A stretch of 64,000 bases of DNA from Amia ocellicauda (GCF_036373705.1 NW_027102660.1:558001-622000); one strand, 5' to 3'. Positions 10,307 to 18,692 are shown, counted from the stretch's first letter. The notes: generated from the sequence alone by a model not told the origin. A program made the numbers and translations.

Positions 10307-11201
10307 CGACCCGTCCTGGTGTTTCAAATGGCTCCCATCGAAGCCGGCTGGTAAAACGCGCACAGGGGTTTCCCGTGGGCCAGCCTGTGAGATAAAGGTT
10401 TCTATTTTCACTGACCTATTTTGCATTGCTCAAGGGCACATCAGGACACTTTGGAAACTCTTTCAAAGGAAGAACGCCCTGAGCTATGACAAGACTTACA
10501 CTTACCCCAACATGGTGATGCTCAATGGCTTGTTCAAACAGCTGCTGCTCGTCTTGTGCCACCATCAGACAATCACAGAGCTATTGTGCCTTCTACACCT
10601 TACGGTAGCTACAAATCTAACAACTGCTTTACTTTAACAATAATAATGACGGCGACCACGACGACAACAAGAAAAACAAGAACAACAACAACAACAAGAA
10701 CAAGAACAAGAACAACAACATCATCATCATCATCATCATATTTTAATTAAAAGTGGCTACACCAGCGTTTACAATTTCAACCTGTCGACGGACGGACGCT
10801 CTGAGTGCACCGATTTCGGGACACTTAGGAAACTCTATCAAAGGCAGGTCGCCCTGCGCTCTGACAGTGCCTGCACTTAGCCCAACAAGGTGATGCTGAA
10901 TGGCTTGTTCAAACGGCTGGAGGTCTTCCGTCACCACCAGACTATCAGAGCTATACTGCGCCTTCGACTACATAAGAGTAACAGCAATGTCGCTGATCCT
11001 GCTACGGTCGTATTGTAACAGCTACAACATGTATCGATTTTAAAAGTGTGAGTTCCAGCGCCTCGCAAAGCTACCCTTCTGCGATCGTTTGTTTTTAAGG
11101 TCAGGATTTCTTGCCACTCCGAGGAAGAGAAAACGACGGCCGGCCTTGGGGCAGAGAGAAGGCGACGGGTAACATGGCACTGGCACGCGTGCACCGGGGG
11201 T

Positions 11202-11274
11202 TGTTTCCGCCCGGTTTCGAACCGGGGACCTTTCGCGTGTGAGGCAAACGTGATAGCCACTACACTACGGAAAA
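11202..11274 (-). tRNA. tRNA-Val (CAC), acceptor mismatch
   Basis: Loop CTCACAC with stem TTTGC/GCGAA and a perfect T arm. The 5' end reads TTTTCCG in place of GTTTCCG, so the first acceptor pair is T-C. This may be a relic or may still be expressed with a frayed end. Confidence 0.75.
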
Positions 11275-11835
11275 CAACCCGTCCTGGTGTTTCGAATGGC
11301 TTCCATCGAAGCAGGCTGATAAAACGCGCACAGGCGTTTCCCGTGGGCCAGCCTGTGAGATAAAGGTTTCTATTTTCACTGACCTATATTGCATTGCTAA
11401 AGGGCACATCAGGACACTTTGGAAACTCTTTCAAAGGCAGGACGCCCTGCGCTCTGACAGTGCCTGCACTTAGCCCAACAAGGTGATGCTGAATGGCTTG
11501 TTCAAACGTCTGGTGGTCTTCCTTCACCACCAGACTATCAGAGCTATTGTGCCTTCTACACCTTACGGTAGCAACAAATCTAACTACTGCTTTACTTTAA
11601 CAATAATAATGACGGCGACTACGACGACAACAAGAACAACAACAACAACAACATCATCATCATCATCATCAGATTTTAATTAAAAGTGGCTACACCAGCG
11701 TTTACAATTTCAACCTGTCGACGGACGGACGCTCTGAGAGCACCGATTTCGGGCACTCCAATGAAGAAAAGCCACCCACCGCCTGCGGGGAACCACGAGG
11801 GCAAGCAGGACGAAAAGGGCCGGCCCAAAGCAGGC

Positions 11836-11908
11836 TGTTTCCGCCCGGTTTCGAACCGGGGACCTTTCGCGCGTTAGGCGAATGTGATAACCGCTACACT
11901 ACGGAAAC
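11836..11908 (-). tRNA. tRNA-Val (AAC)
   Basis: Same fold as the gene at 9289, with anticodon AAC in loop CTAACGC and a perfect B box. Its 5' end is 324 bp from the viral left terminus at 12232. One base 5' of the anticodon stem differs from the other AAC copies. Confidence 0.9.
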
Positions 11909-12231
11909 TGACAACGCCACCTCTTGCTTCAAACGGTTACCGTAGGAGCCTGCTGGTAAAACGGGCTCAGGCGTTTCAGGTCGGCTAGACTGTGAGATGG
12001 CGTCTGAAGTGCCGCGAAATGATGCCATTTTCACAGACCTGTTTGGCATTGCTAAAGGGCACATCAGGACACTTCGGAAACTCTTTCAAAGGCAGGACGC
12101 CCTGCGCTCTGACAGTGCCTGCACTTAACCCAACAAGGTGATGCTGAATGGCTTGTTCAAACGGCTGGTGGTCTTCCGTCACCACCAGACTATGAGAGCT
12201 ATACTGCGCCTTCAACTACATAAGAGTAGAT

Positions 12232-12527
12232 AGTAGGGTTTTTTGGGCGCGGCCTATTTTGTTATGACGTATGCCCTAAGCTTATTAATATTCCTACGTC
12301 ATAATTGGGGGGCGTGATTTTAGGTAGAGTTATTTCCTTAATTATTCCTACCTCATATCCGTCAGAAAGTGTACACCCATAAAACCCTGAACAACAAGGC
12401 CACCCATAAATACCCCCACCCCTCTGAAGGCAACGCCCCGAAACTCTCCTCTCTATTTAAGAACCCGCGCTTCTTTTAGGCAATACCTCTTTAATTCTCA
12501 GCTTCTGAAACATCCCGCTTCTTCAAC
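12232..12527 (+). promoter_or_regulatory. Left terminus and early promoter, copy B
   Basis: TGACGT at 12265-12270 and TACGTCA at 12295-12301 form an inverted pair of CRE/ATF-type sites. A third site near 12350 reads CCTCA here but CTACGTCA in copies C and E. GGGGGGCGTG follows at about 12307-12316 (Sp/KLF type). TATTTAAG at 12454-12461 is the best TATA candidate, about 70 bases before the first ATG. ATF sites beside a GC-rich element recall adenovirus early promoters, by analogy only. Confidence 0.55.
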
Positions 12528-12932
12528 ATGTCCAGCGACATCAACATGAAACCCCGCAAGAAACAATCCCGGGCAAGGGTTCCTGTACTCACCAATTTGA
12601 AGATTGAACGCTCCTGGGTGTTGTTCTGGGGGGCTCGACGGGGTTACCGCTTTAAAAGGGATCCCAGCTATGTTGGAGTGGAGCTTCTTGCTTTGGGAGA
12701 GAAGGAGGGTACGTTGGAACCTTTTGAGACGGTAATTGAATACTCTTATGAGGACTGGTTGAAGGTGATGGCCTGGAGAGATCTGGGGCTTGTGGATAAG
12801 ACTCTAGAAGGCTTGCAAGAGGGTCCAAGAGAATGCGAAATGGAGTCTCCGACTCAGGGTTTTGAAAGGTGTGAATGGGAAAGCTTGCAGAACTACGACA
12901 GACGACGTGTGGGGTTTTGGAGGGGGGTCTGA
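12528..12932 (+). CDS. Early gene 1, product truncated by an internal 281-bp deletion, copy B
   Basis: This is the first ORF after the left-end promoter (134 aa). The N-terminus is basic. The middle reads as alternating strands ending in a G-x-L-x-P-F-E segment and YSYEDWLKVM, which loosely recalls the end of a PC4 ssDNA-binding/coactivator domain; this is weak. After codon 124 the sequence jumps: 281 bp present in copy D (44981-45261) are missing here, so the last codons are out of frame and the ORF ends early. Copies C and E have the same deletion. The product may still fold through residue 120. Confidence 0.6.
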   Translation: MSSDINMKPRKKQSRARVPVLTNLKIERSWVLFWGARRGYRFKRDPSYVGVELLALGEKEGTLEPFETVIEYSYEDWLKVMAWRDLGLVDKTLEGLQEGPRECEMESPTQGFERCEWESLQNYDRRRVGFWRGV

Positions 12933-13035
12933 CGGCTCAGGGGCTACTCTCTTCTAAGAGGGCGGTGTGTCGTGACGTAGTGAAGAGATAGGATAAAAGG
13001 TGCAACAATTCATTCATGGTTTAAAATTAAAGAGA
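12933..13035 (+). promoter_or_regulatory. Promoter-like gap before the Cys/His early gene
   Basis: GGGCGG (12960-12965), TGACGT (12973-12978) and GATAAAAG (12992-12999) lie within 40 bases, ending 36 bases before the ATG at 13036. This looks like a compact GC-box/CRE/TATA promoter with a very short leader. It is also present at 28918-29020, 45322-45399 and 61282-61384. Confidence 0.55.
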
Positions 13036-13884
13036 ATGTCTTACCCGAAAGCTGCGGACGTCGACAGGCTCTACAGGCCTCTTCAAACCCGGGATCACCC
13101 CTGGTTCTATTCCCCAGATTTTGTATACACTCTGGAACCCTTTGACTGTGGTTACTCTCCAAGACCTCAGACCCCGGTCCCTCAGGACGAAACAACATGC
13201 GGTGCGATGGATGTCCAAATGAGTCTCGGGGATCCCCAGCCTCTGGAGCTCATGGAGGGCCTCGATTTTGCCGAACTGTCTACCGTCTGTGCGTCTCAGG
13301 AGGGGGTCAGTCCAATGGATGGAGAAACACCCCACAAACCACCAGGCGACCCAATGAGCATCGGACTGTCCCGGGGGCGTGATGAAGACGCAGGATTTAT
13401 GCCCGGGGTATGTGACCAAGTAAGCAGAGTGGTTAAAAGCACCCTGGTGTATATTCTGAGTGCTCTCATCGACCGAGCTCTGAAAGAAGTCTGTCGGGGG
13501 TGTGAAGTGAATCACCCCAGTCAGTTGAGACACAGTTGTTTGTTTGAACCAGACCGTTACTATTTCCTGTTCTATTTCAATGTGTTTTACAGAAGACTGA
13601 ACAAACCGTGGCTGAAACCGGCACTAATCAAGGCGCTCTCTTACTCCCACATACATGTCACTGTGGGACAAGTCCAGAAAATCATAGATGAGATTTTGCT
13701 GGAGCTGAAAAAGGAGCCGTTTATAATAGAGAAACTTGGGCAGCTGCTCAATGACCTGGATGAGCCGAGTAGAAAAACCGCTGGCAAGCTAAAAGCTTAT
13801 TTCTTCCGTAAAGAAGTTAAAGCTGGGGGCAGCGACGAAGAATTCGACATCTACGCCACTGATTCAGACTCTGACCTGAACTAA
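13036..13884 (+). CDS. Early protein with Cys/His cluster around an HPSQ motif (282 aa), copy B
   Basis: I chose the ATG at 13036; the frame stays open 12 codons upstream but only from GTG. A low-complexity, Pro/Asp-rich N-terminal half (to about 120) is followed by a helical region. This carries C153-x2-C156-x3-H160-x5-H166-x-C168, a plausible zinc-binding site with HPSQ inside it, then an aromatic YYFLFYFNVFYRRLNKPW stretch and helices rich in Leu and Lys. The C-terminus is acidic (GGSDEEFD to DSDSD). I recall similar Cys/His-HPSQ segments in uncharacterised early-region proteins of fish DNA viruses and endogenous elements, function unknown. Intact here and in D and E. Confidence 0.7.
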   Translation: MSYPKAADVDRLYRPLQTRDHPWFYSPDFVYTLEPFDCGYSPRPQTPVPQDETTCGAMDVQMSLGDPQPLELMEGLDFAELSTVCASQEGVSPMDGETPHKPPGDPMSIGLSRGRDEDAGFMPGVCDQVSRVVKSTLVYILSALIDRALKEVCRGCEVNHPSQLRHSCLFEPDRYYFLFYFNVFYRRLNKPWLKPALIKALSYSHIHVTVGQVQKIIDEILLELKKEPFIIEKLGQLLNDLDEPSRKTAGKLKAYFFRKEVKAGGSDEEFDIYATDSDSDLN

Positions 13885-13896
13885 GGGACTTTGAAC

Positions 13897-14064
13897 ATGG
13901 GGAATGTTCTGGACTGCTTCTGCAACTGGTTCTGTCATCAACACTCTGCAGCTAACCTGAGAGCGCTATTACACCATGTGCTTGACAGAAAAGTAGCCAA
14001 CGCGAGCCTTTTCTCTACAGATTTAACCATCGATGAGGATCAACTTTCAAACCTGGAAAAGTGA
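13897..14064 (+). CDS. Small early ORF with possible N-terminal lipidation (55 aa), copy B
   Basis: The ORF starts MGN and has Cys at 7, 9 and 13, so myristoylation plus palmitoylation is possible, although Asp at position 6 is not ideal for N-myristoyltransferase. A helix (LRALLHHVLDRK) and an acidic C-terminus follow. The TGA at 14062-14064 is followed at once, in the same frame, by ATG of the next ORF, in all four copies. The two may be one protein made by readthrough or reinitiation, or an old nonsense break. Confidence 0.5.
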   Translation: MGNVLDCFCNWFCHQHSAANLRALLHHVLDRKVANASLFSTDLTIDEDQLSNLEK

Positions 14065-14289
14065 ATGGCTGCTGTAACAAAGACCGGGGGGTACGAACAC
14101 TGGGATGAAGGGCTCAAGGGGGCCAAGAATGATATTAGGCCATTTCATCAACATCTGTATGACCTTTTACTGAGCATGTTTAATACACCTCTGTTTACTT
14201 TTAAAATAGGTCATATTGTTGTTTTATTTACATATGTAACTGAGGTGTGTGCCTACAAGATAAAGAAACAGGTATATTTGTTGATATAG
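14065..14289 (+). CDS. Small early ORF with Bcl-2 BH1-like segment (74 aa), copy B
   Basis: This ORF continues in the frame of the preceding one after a single TGA. Residues 46-62 (FKIGHIVVLFTYVTEVC) resemble the BH1 helix of Bcl-2/E1B-19K-type apoptosis inhibitors, where a WGR-I-V-x-x-x-x-F pattern is usual; here Trp and Arg are replaced. Adintoviruses are known to carry Bcl-2 homologues in some lineages. The segment could instead be a membrane anchor. No BH2 region follows, so any Bcl-2 relative would be incomplete. Confidence 0.45.
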   Translation: MAAVTKTGGYEHWDEGLKGAKNDIRPFHQHLYDLLLSMFNTPLFTFKIGHIVVLFTYVTEVCAYKIKKQVYLLI

Positions 14290-14461
14290 ATCAAGTAACC
14301 AATCATCTGATTTCTTTTTGTCTGGACCGTAGAAAAAATTGTTGTGTATGTTATACTTTTCTCAAATGTCTAAAAAGGGGTATCTGCTCTCCTGAAGTTG
14401 AATAAAAAACCTTGTATAAAAACTTTGCGCATAGTGTGGGTCTGTGTGGTTATTTGACAGA
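14290..14461 (+). terminator. Polyadenylation signal between early genes and integrase
   Basis: AATAAA at 14401-14406 follows the early ORFs. The gap has no other ORF. TTGTATAAAAAC just after it could be the TATA box for the integrase at 14462. The same arrangement is seen in C, D and E. Confidence 0.5.
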
Positions 14462-15553
14462 ATGACTCGGCAAGCTCCCCAAATGCAGGAACTATACTAC
14501 AACCCAGCCAAGATTGGGGGTTTGGCGGGTAAGAAGGGTTTTCAAAGAGGACTCGCTGAGGCCGGAGTGAAGGTTAATGATGTGGTTGTTTCAGAATGGT
14601 TACGGGAACAAGACGCCTATACCTTACATAAACCTCTCAGGATTAACTTTAAAAGAAACCGCGTATATGCAACTGACATAGATTCACAATGGCAAATGGA
14701 TCTAGTCGATATGTCAAATTTATCAAAACATAACAATGGTCACAAATTGATGTTGATGTGTATCGATGTGTTATCAAAATATGCCTGGGCTCGCATTCTA
14801 CATAATAAAACAGGTCGGGCGGTGACAAGGGCCTTTGAGGATATATTGTCCCAGGGTCGATGTCCTAAAAAACTGCAGACTGATAAAGGAAAAGAGTTTC
14901 TCAACAGAGAATTTCAGAATCTACTGAAGAGACACAAAATACATCATTTCACCACTGGTAATGAGCTTAGGGCATCGGTAGTGGAGAGGTTTAACCGCAC
15001 CATAAAGACCAAAATGTGGAGATATTTTACAGCGGTCAACACGTTCAAGTATTTTGATAAAGTTCAGGATTTTATCGATGCTTACAACCAAGGGTATCAC
15101 ACCAGTATTAAAATGAAGCCTATAGATGTTGATCAAAGTAATTCTTTTAAGGTCTATAAAAAATTATACGGACCATTTATTAAGAAGGGAAAAACTACTT
15201 ATTAGTTCAACATCGGTGATGTGGTTCGCGTTTCAAAGCTAAGGAGTACTTTTGCCAAAGGTTATGAACAAACATTTTCTGACGAATATTTTACAGTTAC
15301 CGAACAGTTGGCTAGAGACCCCCCCGTGTACCGGTTAAAAGACTATGACAGGGAGGATATAGAAGGAACGTTTTACGAAGCCGAGTTACAAAAAATTATT
15401 GTGGGTAAAGACAGTGTATACAGAGTTGAAAAGATATTAGCTGAAAAAACCCAGAACCGGAAAAAATATGTGTTGATGAAATGGCTTGGATGGCCTGAAA
15501 AGTTCAATAGTTGGGTCCCGGAACAACAGGTTTGCGATATTCAATCCTTATAA
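14462..15553 (+). pseudogene. Retrovirus-like integrase with chromodomain, stop at codon 248, copy B
   Basis: The full frame is 363 codons from ATG 14462. The rve catalytic core has D80 (WQMDLVDM), D141 (QTDKGKEF) and E175 (VVERFNRT). An SH3-like C-terminal domain starts near residue 248 (FNIGDVVRVSKLR). A chromodomain covers about 320-357 (YRVEKIL ... KWLGW ... NSWVPE). This is the Polinton/adintovirus integrase that joins viral DNA ends to the host. TAG at 15203-15205 replaces a Lys codon, so translation would stop before the SH3 and chromodomain. Copy C has the same stop. The catalytic triad itself is untouched. Confidence 0.92.
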
Positions 15554-15599
15554 CAACATGCCCGCGGGTGTGTTGGGGGCATTACTTTCGATTCTCAAG

Positions 15600-16332
15600 A
15601 TGGAATCAGGAGGCTTCTACGTGACTCTACCCAGTAATGCCTCTCTCGATATATATCCTAAAAATGAAATATCCAGTTACACGGTACAATTTGGAAAATC
15701 TATAGATCTAAGGGTGTCGTGGGAAGTGGGGTTGGCGGAAATACAGTATCCTTACACTTGGGCTGTTTTACAAGATAAGGATGCCACCTTCGCCATTTTT
15801 GATGATGTTAAAAAGAGTCAATGGACATTCACGATACAAGGAGGTTATTATGACAATGTGGATAAAATATTAGATGAGATGCATAAACAGTTCTCAGAAG
15901 GCACCCCCAACATCAAGCTATATTACAACCCTATTAAAAACAGAGTGTACAAGGTGTCAAAACCAGGTATTAGCATTCAAACCAGCGGCCAACTGGGGCG
16001 TATATTTGGGTTCTATTCTGACACAGAGAGCAGGTTCTCAGAAGTGGTGGGGCGGCTTTTACACTCTTTATGTGTATACGGATATCATAACCCACCAGAG
16101 GGTCGGGGATAGTTATGTCCCCCTTTTGAGAAATGTACTTATTAAAGGTAAAAGCAATGACATGGTCACAATTACTTATGACAAACCACACTACGTACCA
16201 GTCTCAAAGACCCACTTTGACAACATCACGATCGAAGTAAAATTGGATCAGAATATCAACGTACCCTTCCGCATCGGTAAAGTTAATGTCAAACTACATT
16301 TTCGACCCCTGAAACAGTGTGTACATTATTAA
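15600..16332 (+). pseudogene. Penton/minor capsid protein (F54H12.2-like), frameshifted, copy B
   Basis: The start MESGGFYVTLPSNAS at 15600 matches the usual opening of Polinton/adintovirus penton-like proteins, annotated in animal genomes as F54H12.2-like; an in-frame ATG at 15558 is an alternative that copy E lacks. The first frame runs to about 16048, then coding potential moves to the frame ending at 16332 (YTLYVYTDII onward to PLKQCVHY). The switch lies at the GGGG run 16049-16052, consistent with one extra base. Copies C and D have the same run, so this break predates amplification unless it is a recoding site. Confidence 0.8.
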
Positions 16333-16333
16333 A

Positions 16334-16823
16334 ATGGCTACCTCGAGGGGTTATGTAGATCCTAGCGCCTATGTGGATTATTACAAGATGCAAGATGGAA
16401 CGGCTTGCCCGGTATTGTAGGAGCCCCCACAATGTATGGCGCCAGTCTAGGAGGACTCTTTCGTGGTCTCTTTAGAATGGCCATACCCCTGCTTAAGAGA
16501 GGCTTTGCTATAGCCAGACCCCACTTGAAATCAGCGGCTAAAAATATTGTTAGTGACGTGTTCACCAATGTTATGAACCGGGCAGCTAGCCATGAGCATC
16601 AGGAGGGTTCGGGTCTCATGGTAATGGCGAGGAGGGGGGGTAAAAGAAGAAACAGCATGTGTCCACCAGGGGGCGACAAAGATCCGTGGCTAACAAAAAA
16701 CGAAGAATCTCTCATTCTCCAACATATCGTGGAAACACTCGGAGAAGGAAGCAGCACAAGAAAAAACCTGCAAAAAGAAAGTCTCAAAGAAAGAAAAATA
16801 GAGCCTCAGGATACATCTTTTAA
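16334..16823 (+). pseudogene. pVI/core-like membrane-active and basic protein, frameshifted, copy B
   Basis: The N-terminus (MATSRGYVDPSAYVDYYKMQ) and an amphipathic, Gly-rich stretch (GGLFRGLFRMAIPLLKRG) resemble the hydrophobic virion protein placed before the major capsid gene in adintoviruses, often compared with adenovirus pVI/pX. Near 16394-16396 one base is missing relative to copy D. Near 16650 the coding frame shifts again in every copy: downstream, another frame encodes a very Lys/Arg-rich tail that ends with TAA at 16821-16823, three bases before the capsid ATG. That tail is protamine- or core-protein-like. Confidence 0.65.
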
Positions 16824-16825
16824 AC

Positions 16826-18133
16826 ATGTCTTTTGTCCACAGTCTATCGGAAGAATGCGTCAAATCAGAACTGGATCTGTTTACAGTTCCATACACTCAA
16901 ACGAGTATAGATAAGAGCATATATGTAGAGATTCCCCCTCTTTCTGCAATTTCAGACACGGCCCCTCTGGAGTTTTTTATAGCTGGCAATGGCGAGGATT
17001 ATATTGATTTGAATAACACATTTATTTTAATGAACTGTAAAGTGACTGATGAGGATGGCGATGCAATCGAGAAGACGACCAACGATGGGGTCATCAATTA
17101 CCCGGTGGCCACCATGTTTACACAGGTGAATGTGACCCTGGGAGATCGGCTCATTAGTCAAAGCAGCAATACTTACCCCTATAGAGCCATGATGGAGTGT
17201 ATACTTAATTATAGTGAGGAGACCCTAAGCAAACAGTTCAGCCCCGGCCTTTTCTTCAAAGACATCCCGGAAGCTATGGACGACAAGGATCCAGAGGGAC
17301 TCAATAAGGGTTTGCAAAAAAGAACGGCCTCTTCAACAGAAGGGAGGACCTTTGAGCTAATGGGGCATATCCATGCAGACATATTTTTCCAAGAAAAACT
17401 CATGCTCAACGGGGTAGACATTAAAATTAAAATGATCCGTAGTAAAAGTGCTTTTTGTCTGATGACCCCTGATACTGAAAAATATAAACTGACCATATTA
17501 TCGGCCTCGCTGTTTGTGAAAAAAGTGTCCGTCTCCCCGGCGGTTAAACTAGGACACGCGCAGGCGTTAATGACGGCAAACGCCAAGTACCCGATCGAAA
17601 GAGTCTATATGAAAGTCCACAGTATCCCCGCAGGGACACGGGTGATGAACCAGGAAAATCTGTTTCTAGGACAGCTCCCAAAACAGGTTATTATAGGTCT
17701 CGAAGATAATGATGCATTTACCGGGGTTTACAACAAGAACCCCTTTAACTTTAAACATTATAACGCGGAATTTATAGCGTTGTACGTCGATGGTGTGCAG
17801 GTTCCATCCAGACCTTTTCAACCTGACTTTGAAAACGGCAATGCGGTTCGTGAATATGACAGTCTAGTACTGGCTACGGGTCGCCATCTCAAGGATCAAA
17901 CTCTGCTGATCGATCGCCGGGAATACTGCAGCGGTTACACCCTGTACGGTTTCAACCTGACCCCTGACGAAGAGTGTGGACAACATTTTTCACTGATGAA
18001 GACGGGCAATATGCGTTTGGAGATGCGTTTCAAGCAGCCTCTACCACGCACTGTAAATATGGTCGTGTATGCAGTGTTTGACAACATTATTGAGGTGAAT
18101 CAGAGGAGAAACGTTATGTATGATTATTATTAA
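16826..18133 (+). CDS. Major capsid protein (double jelly-roll, hexon-like), intact, copy B
   Basis: The 435-aa uninterrupted frame starts MSFVHSLSEECVKSELDLF and ends MYDYY. Length, opening, position between the pVI-like gene and the protease, and features such as an early PPLSAI segment and a TYPYRAMMECILNYSEE segment identify the Polinton/adintovirus major capsid protein, which forms the trimeric shell units. It overlaps no other virion gene; the protease ATG follows two bases after its stop. This is the only intact copy in the window. C and D carry separate frameshifts. Confidence 0.9.
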   Translation: MSFVHSLSEECVKSELDLFTVPYTQTSIDKSIYVEIPPLSAISDTAPLEFFIAGNGEDYIDLNNTFILMNCKVTDEDGDAIEKTTNDGVINYPVATMFTQVNVTLGDRLISQSSNTYPYRAMMECILNYSEETLSKQFSPGLFFKDIPEAMDDKDPEGLNKGLQKRTASSTEGRTFELMGHIHADIFFQEKLMLNGVDIKIKMIRSKSAFCLMTPDTEKYKLTILSASLFVKKVSVSPAVKLGHAQALMTANAKYPIERVYMKVHSIPAGTRVMNQENLFLGQLPKQVIIGLEDNDAFTGVYNKNPFNFKHYNAEFIALYVDGVQVPSRPFQPDFENGNAVREYDSLVLATGRHLKDQTLLIDRREYCSGYTLYGFNLTPDEECGQHFSLMKTGNMRLEMRFKQPLPRTVNMVVYAVFDNIIEVNQRRNVMYDYY

Positions 18134-18134
18134 A

Positions 18135-18692
18135 ATGAACACCAGAGAGCTCAACCACATCATGAATGCCCTGGCCGGCTCACGGAAACTGTTTCAAGGA
18201 GTCTACGCCTGCGATCAGCTGCCTAAATTTAAGATCAAGAATTTACCTGCAATGTACATAATCAACACACACCCTAAAAATATGCCCGGAGAACATTGGC
18301 TGGCTATTTATCTAAGGGAGGACCACCGTGGTGAATTTTTTGATTCCTATGCAAACCCCCCGGATTTCAGACCTTTCCCTCGGAAGATCAATAACTTTCT
18401 GCTCAACAACTGTCAAGAAACCATTTACAGCGGTCGTCAAGTACAAAGTCTTCAGACCTTCACTTGTGGTCAACACTGTGTGTTTTTCTTATATCATAGA
18501 TCTAAAGGAAGGTCATACCCCGATATTATGGCCTTGTACAGTGAGGATTTAGGCCAAAATGATAAAAAAGTGGCAGAGTTTGTCAGGACACTGTGGACCC
18601 CCCCTTATAACACAATGACTTACGACCCTAGCCAGCCGTGTATACAGATGGGGTGTTCTTGTGAGGATTTTAAAAGATGTCATGCGTGTTAA
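18135..18692 (+). CDS. Adenain-like maturation cysteine protease (185 aa), intact, copy B
   Basis: I chose ATG 18135 because it follows the capsid stop directly; an in-frame ATG at 18120 would overlap the capsid gene. The catalytic set is visible: His54 (GEHWLAIYL), Asp70 (FFDSYANPP), probable oxyanion Gln107 and nucleophile Cys115 (TCGQHCVFF). This matches the adenovirus protease (C5/Ulp1-like) fold. It would cleave capsid and core precursors during virion maturation. The C-terminus is Cys-rich. The frame is open in B, C and D, in contrast to most neighbours. Confidence 0.9.
   Translation: MNTRELNHIMNALAGSRKLFQGVYACDQLPKFKIKNLPAMYIINTHPKNMPGEHWLAIYLREDHRGEFFDSYANPPDFRPFPRKINNFLLNNCQETIYSGRQVQSLQTFTCGQHCVFFLYHRSKGRSYPDIMALYSEDLGQNDKKVAEFVRTLWTPPYNTMTYDPSQPCIQMGCSCEDFKRCHAC

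Larger units (their letters stand above)
8986..12231. repeat. Spacer S1: tRNA-Val tandem repeats between copies A and B
   Basis: S1 is a nested array. Blocks restart at the same CTTCTACACC landmark at 8991, 9661, 10590 and 11553. Blocks 1 and 4 are about 670 bp and carry tRNA-Val(AAC). Blocks 2 and 3 begin with a version that has lost its tRNA (joints near 9849 and 10817) and run on into a diverged repeat carrying tRNA-Val(CAC). Each block start has CAA/ACA and TCA microsatellites of variable length. Each end has a short hairpin (CTGGTGGT and ACCACCAG arms, for example 9949-9973). The last block stops at 12231, where viral sequence begins. Confidence 0.85.

Noticed and set aside
12226-12231. 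GTAGAT as a 6-bp target-site duplication
   Set aside because: The six bases outside the other end (GTTGTC) do not match, so no duplication can be claimed.
13000-13035. Twelve-codon upstream extension of the Cys/His protein
   Set aside because: It would need a GTG start in a eukaryotic context; ATG at 13036 lies just past the TATA-like element.
13027-13533. 168-codon minus-strand ORF opposite the Cys/His early gene
   Set aside because: It is antisense to a better supported gene with its own promoter-like upstream region, and no protein feature is recognisable.
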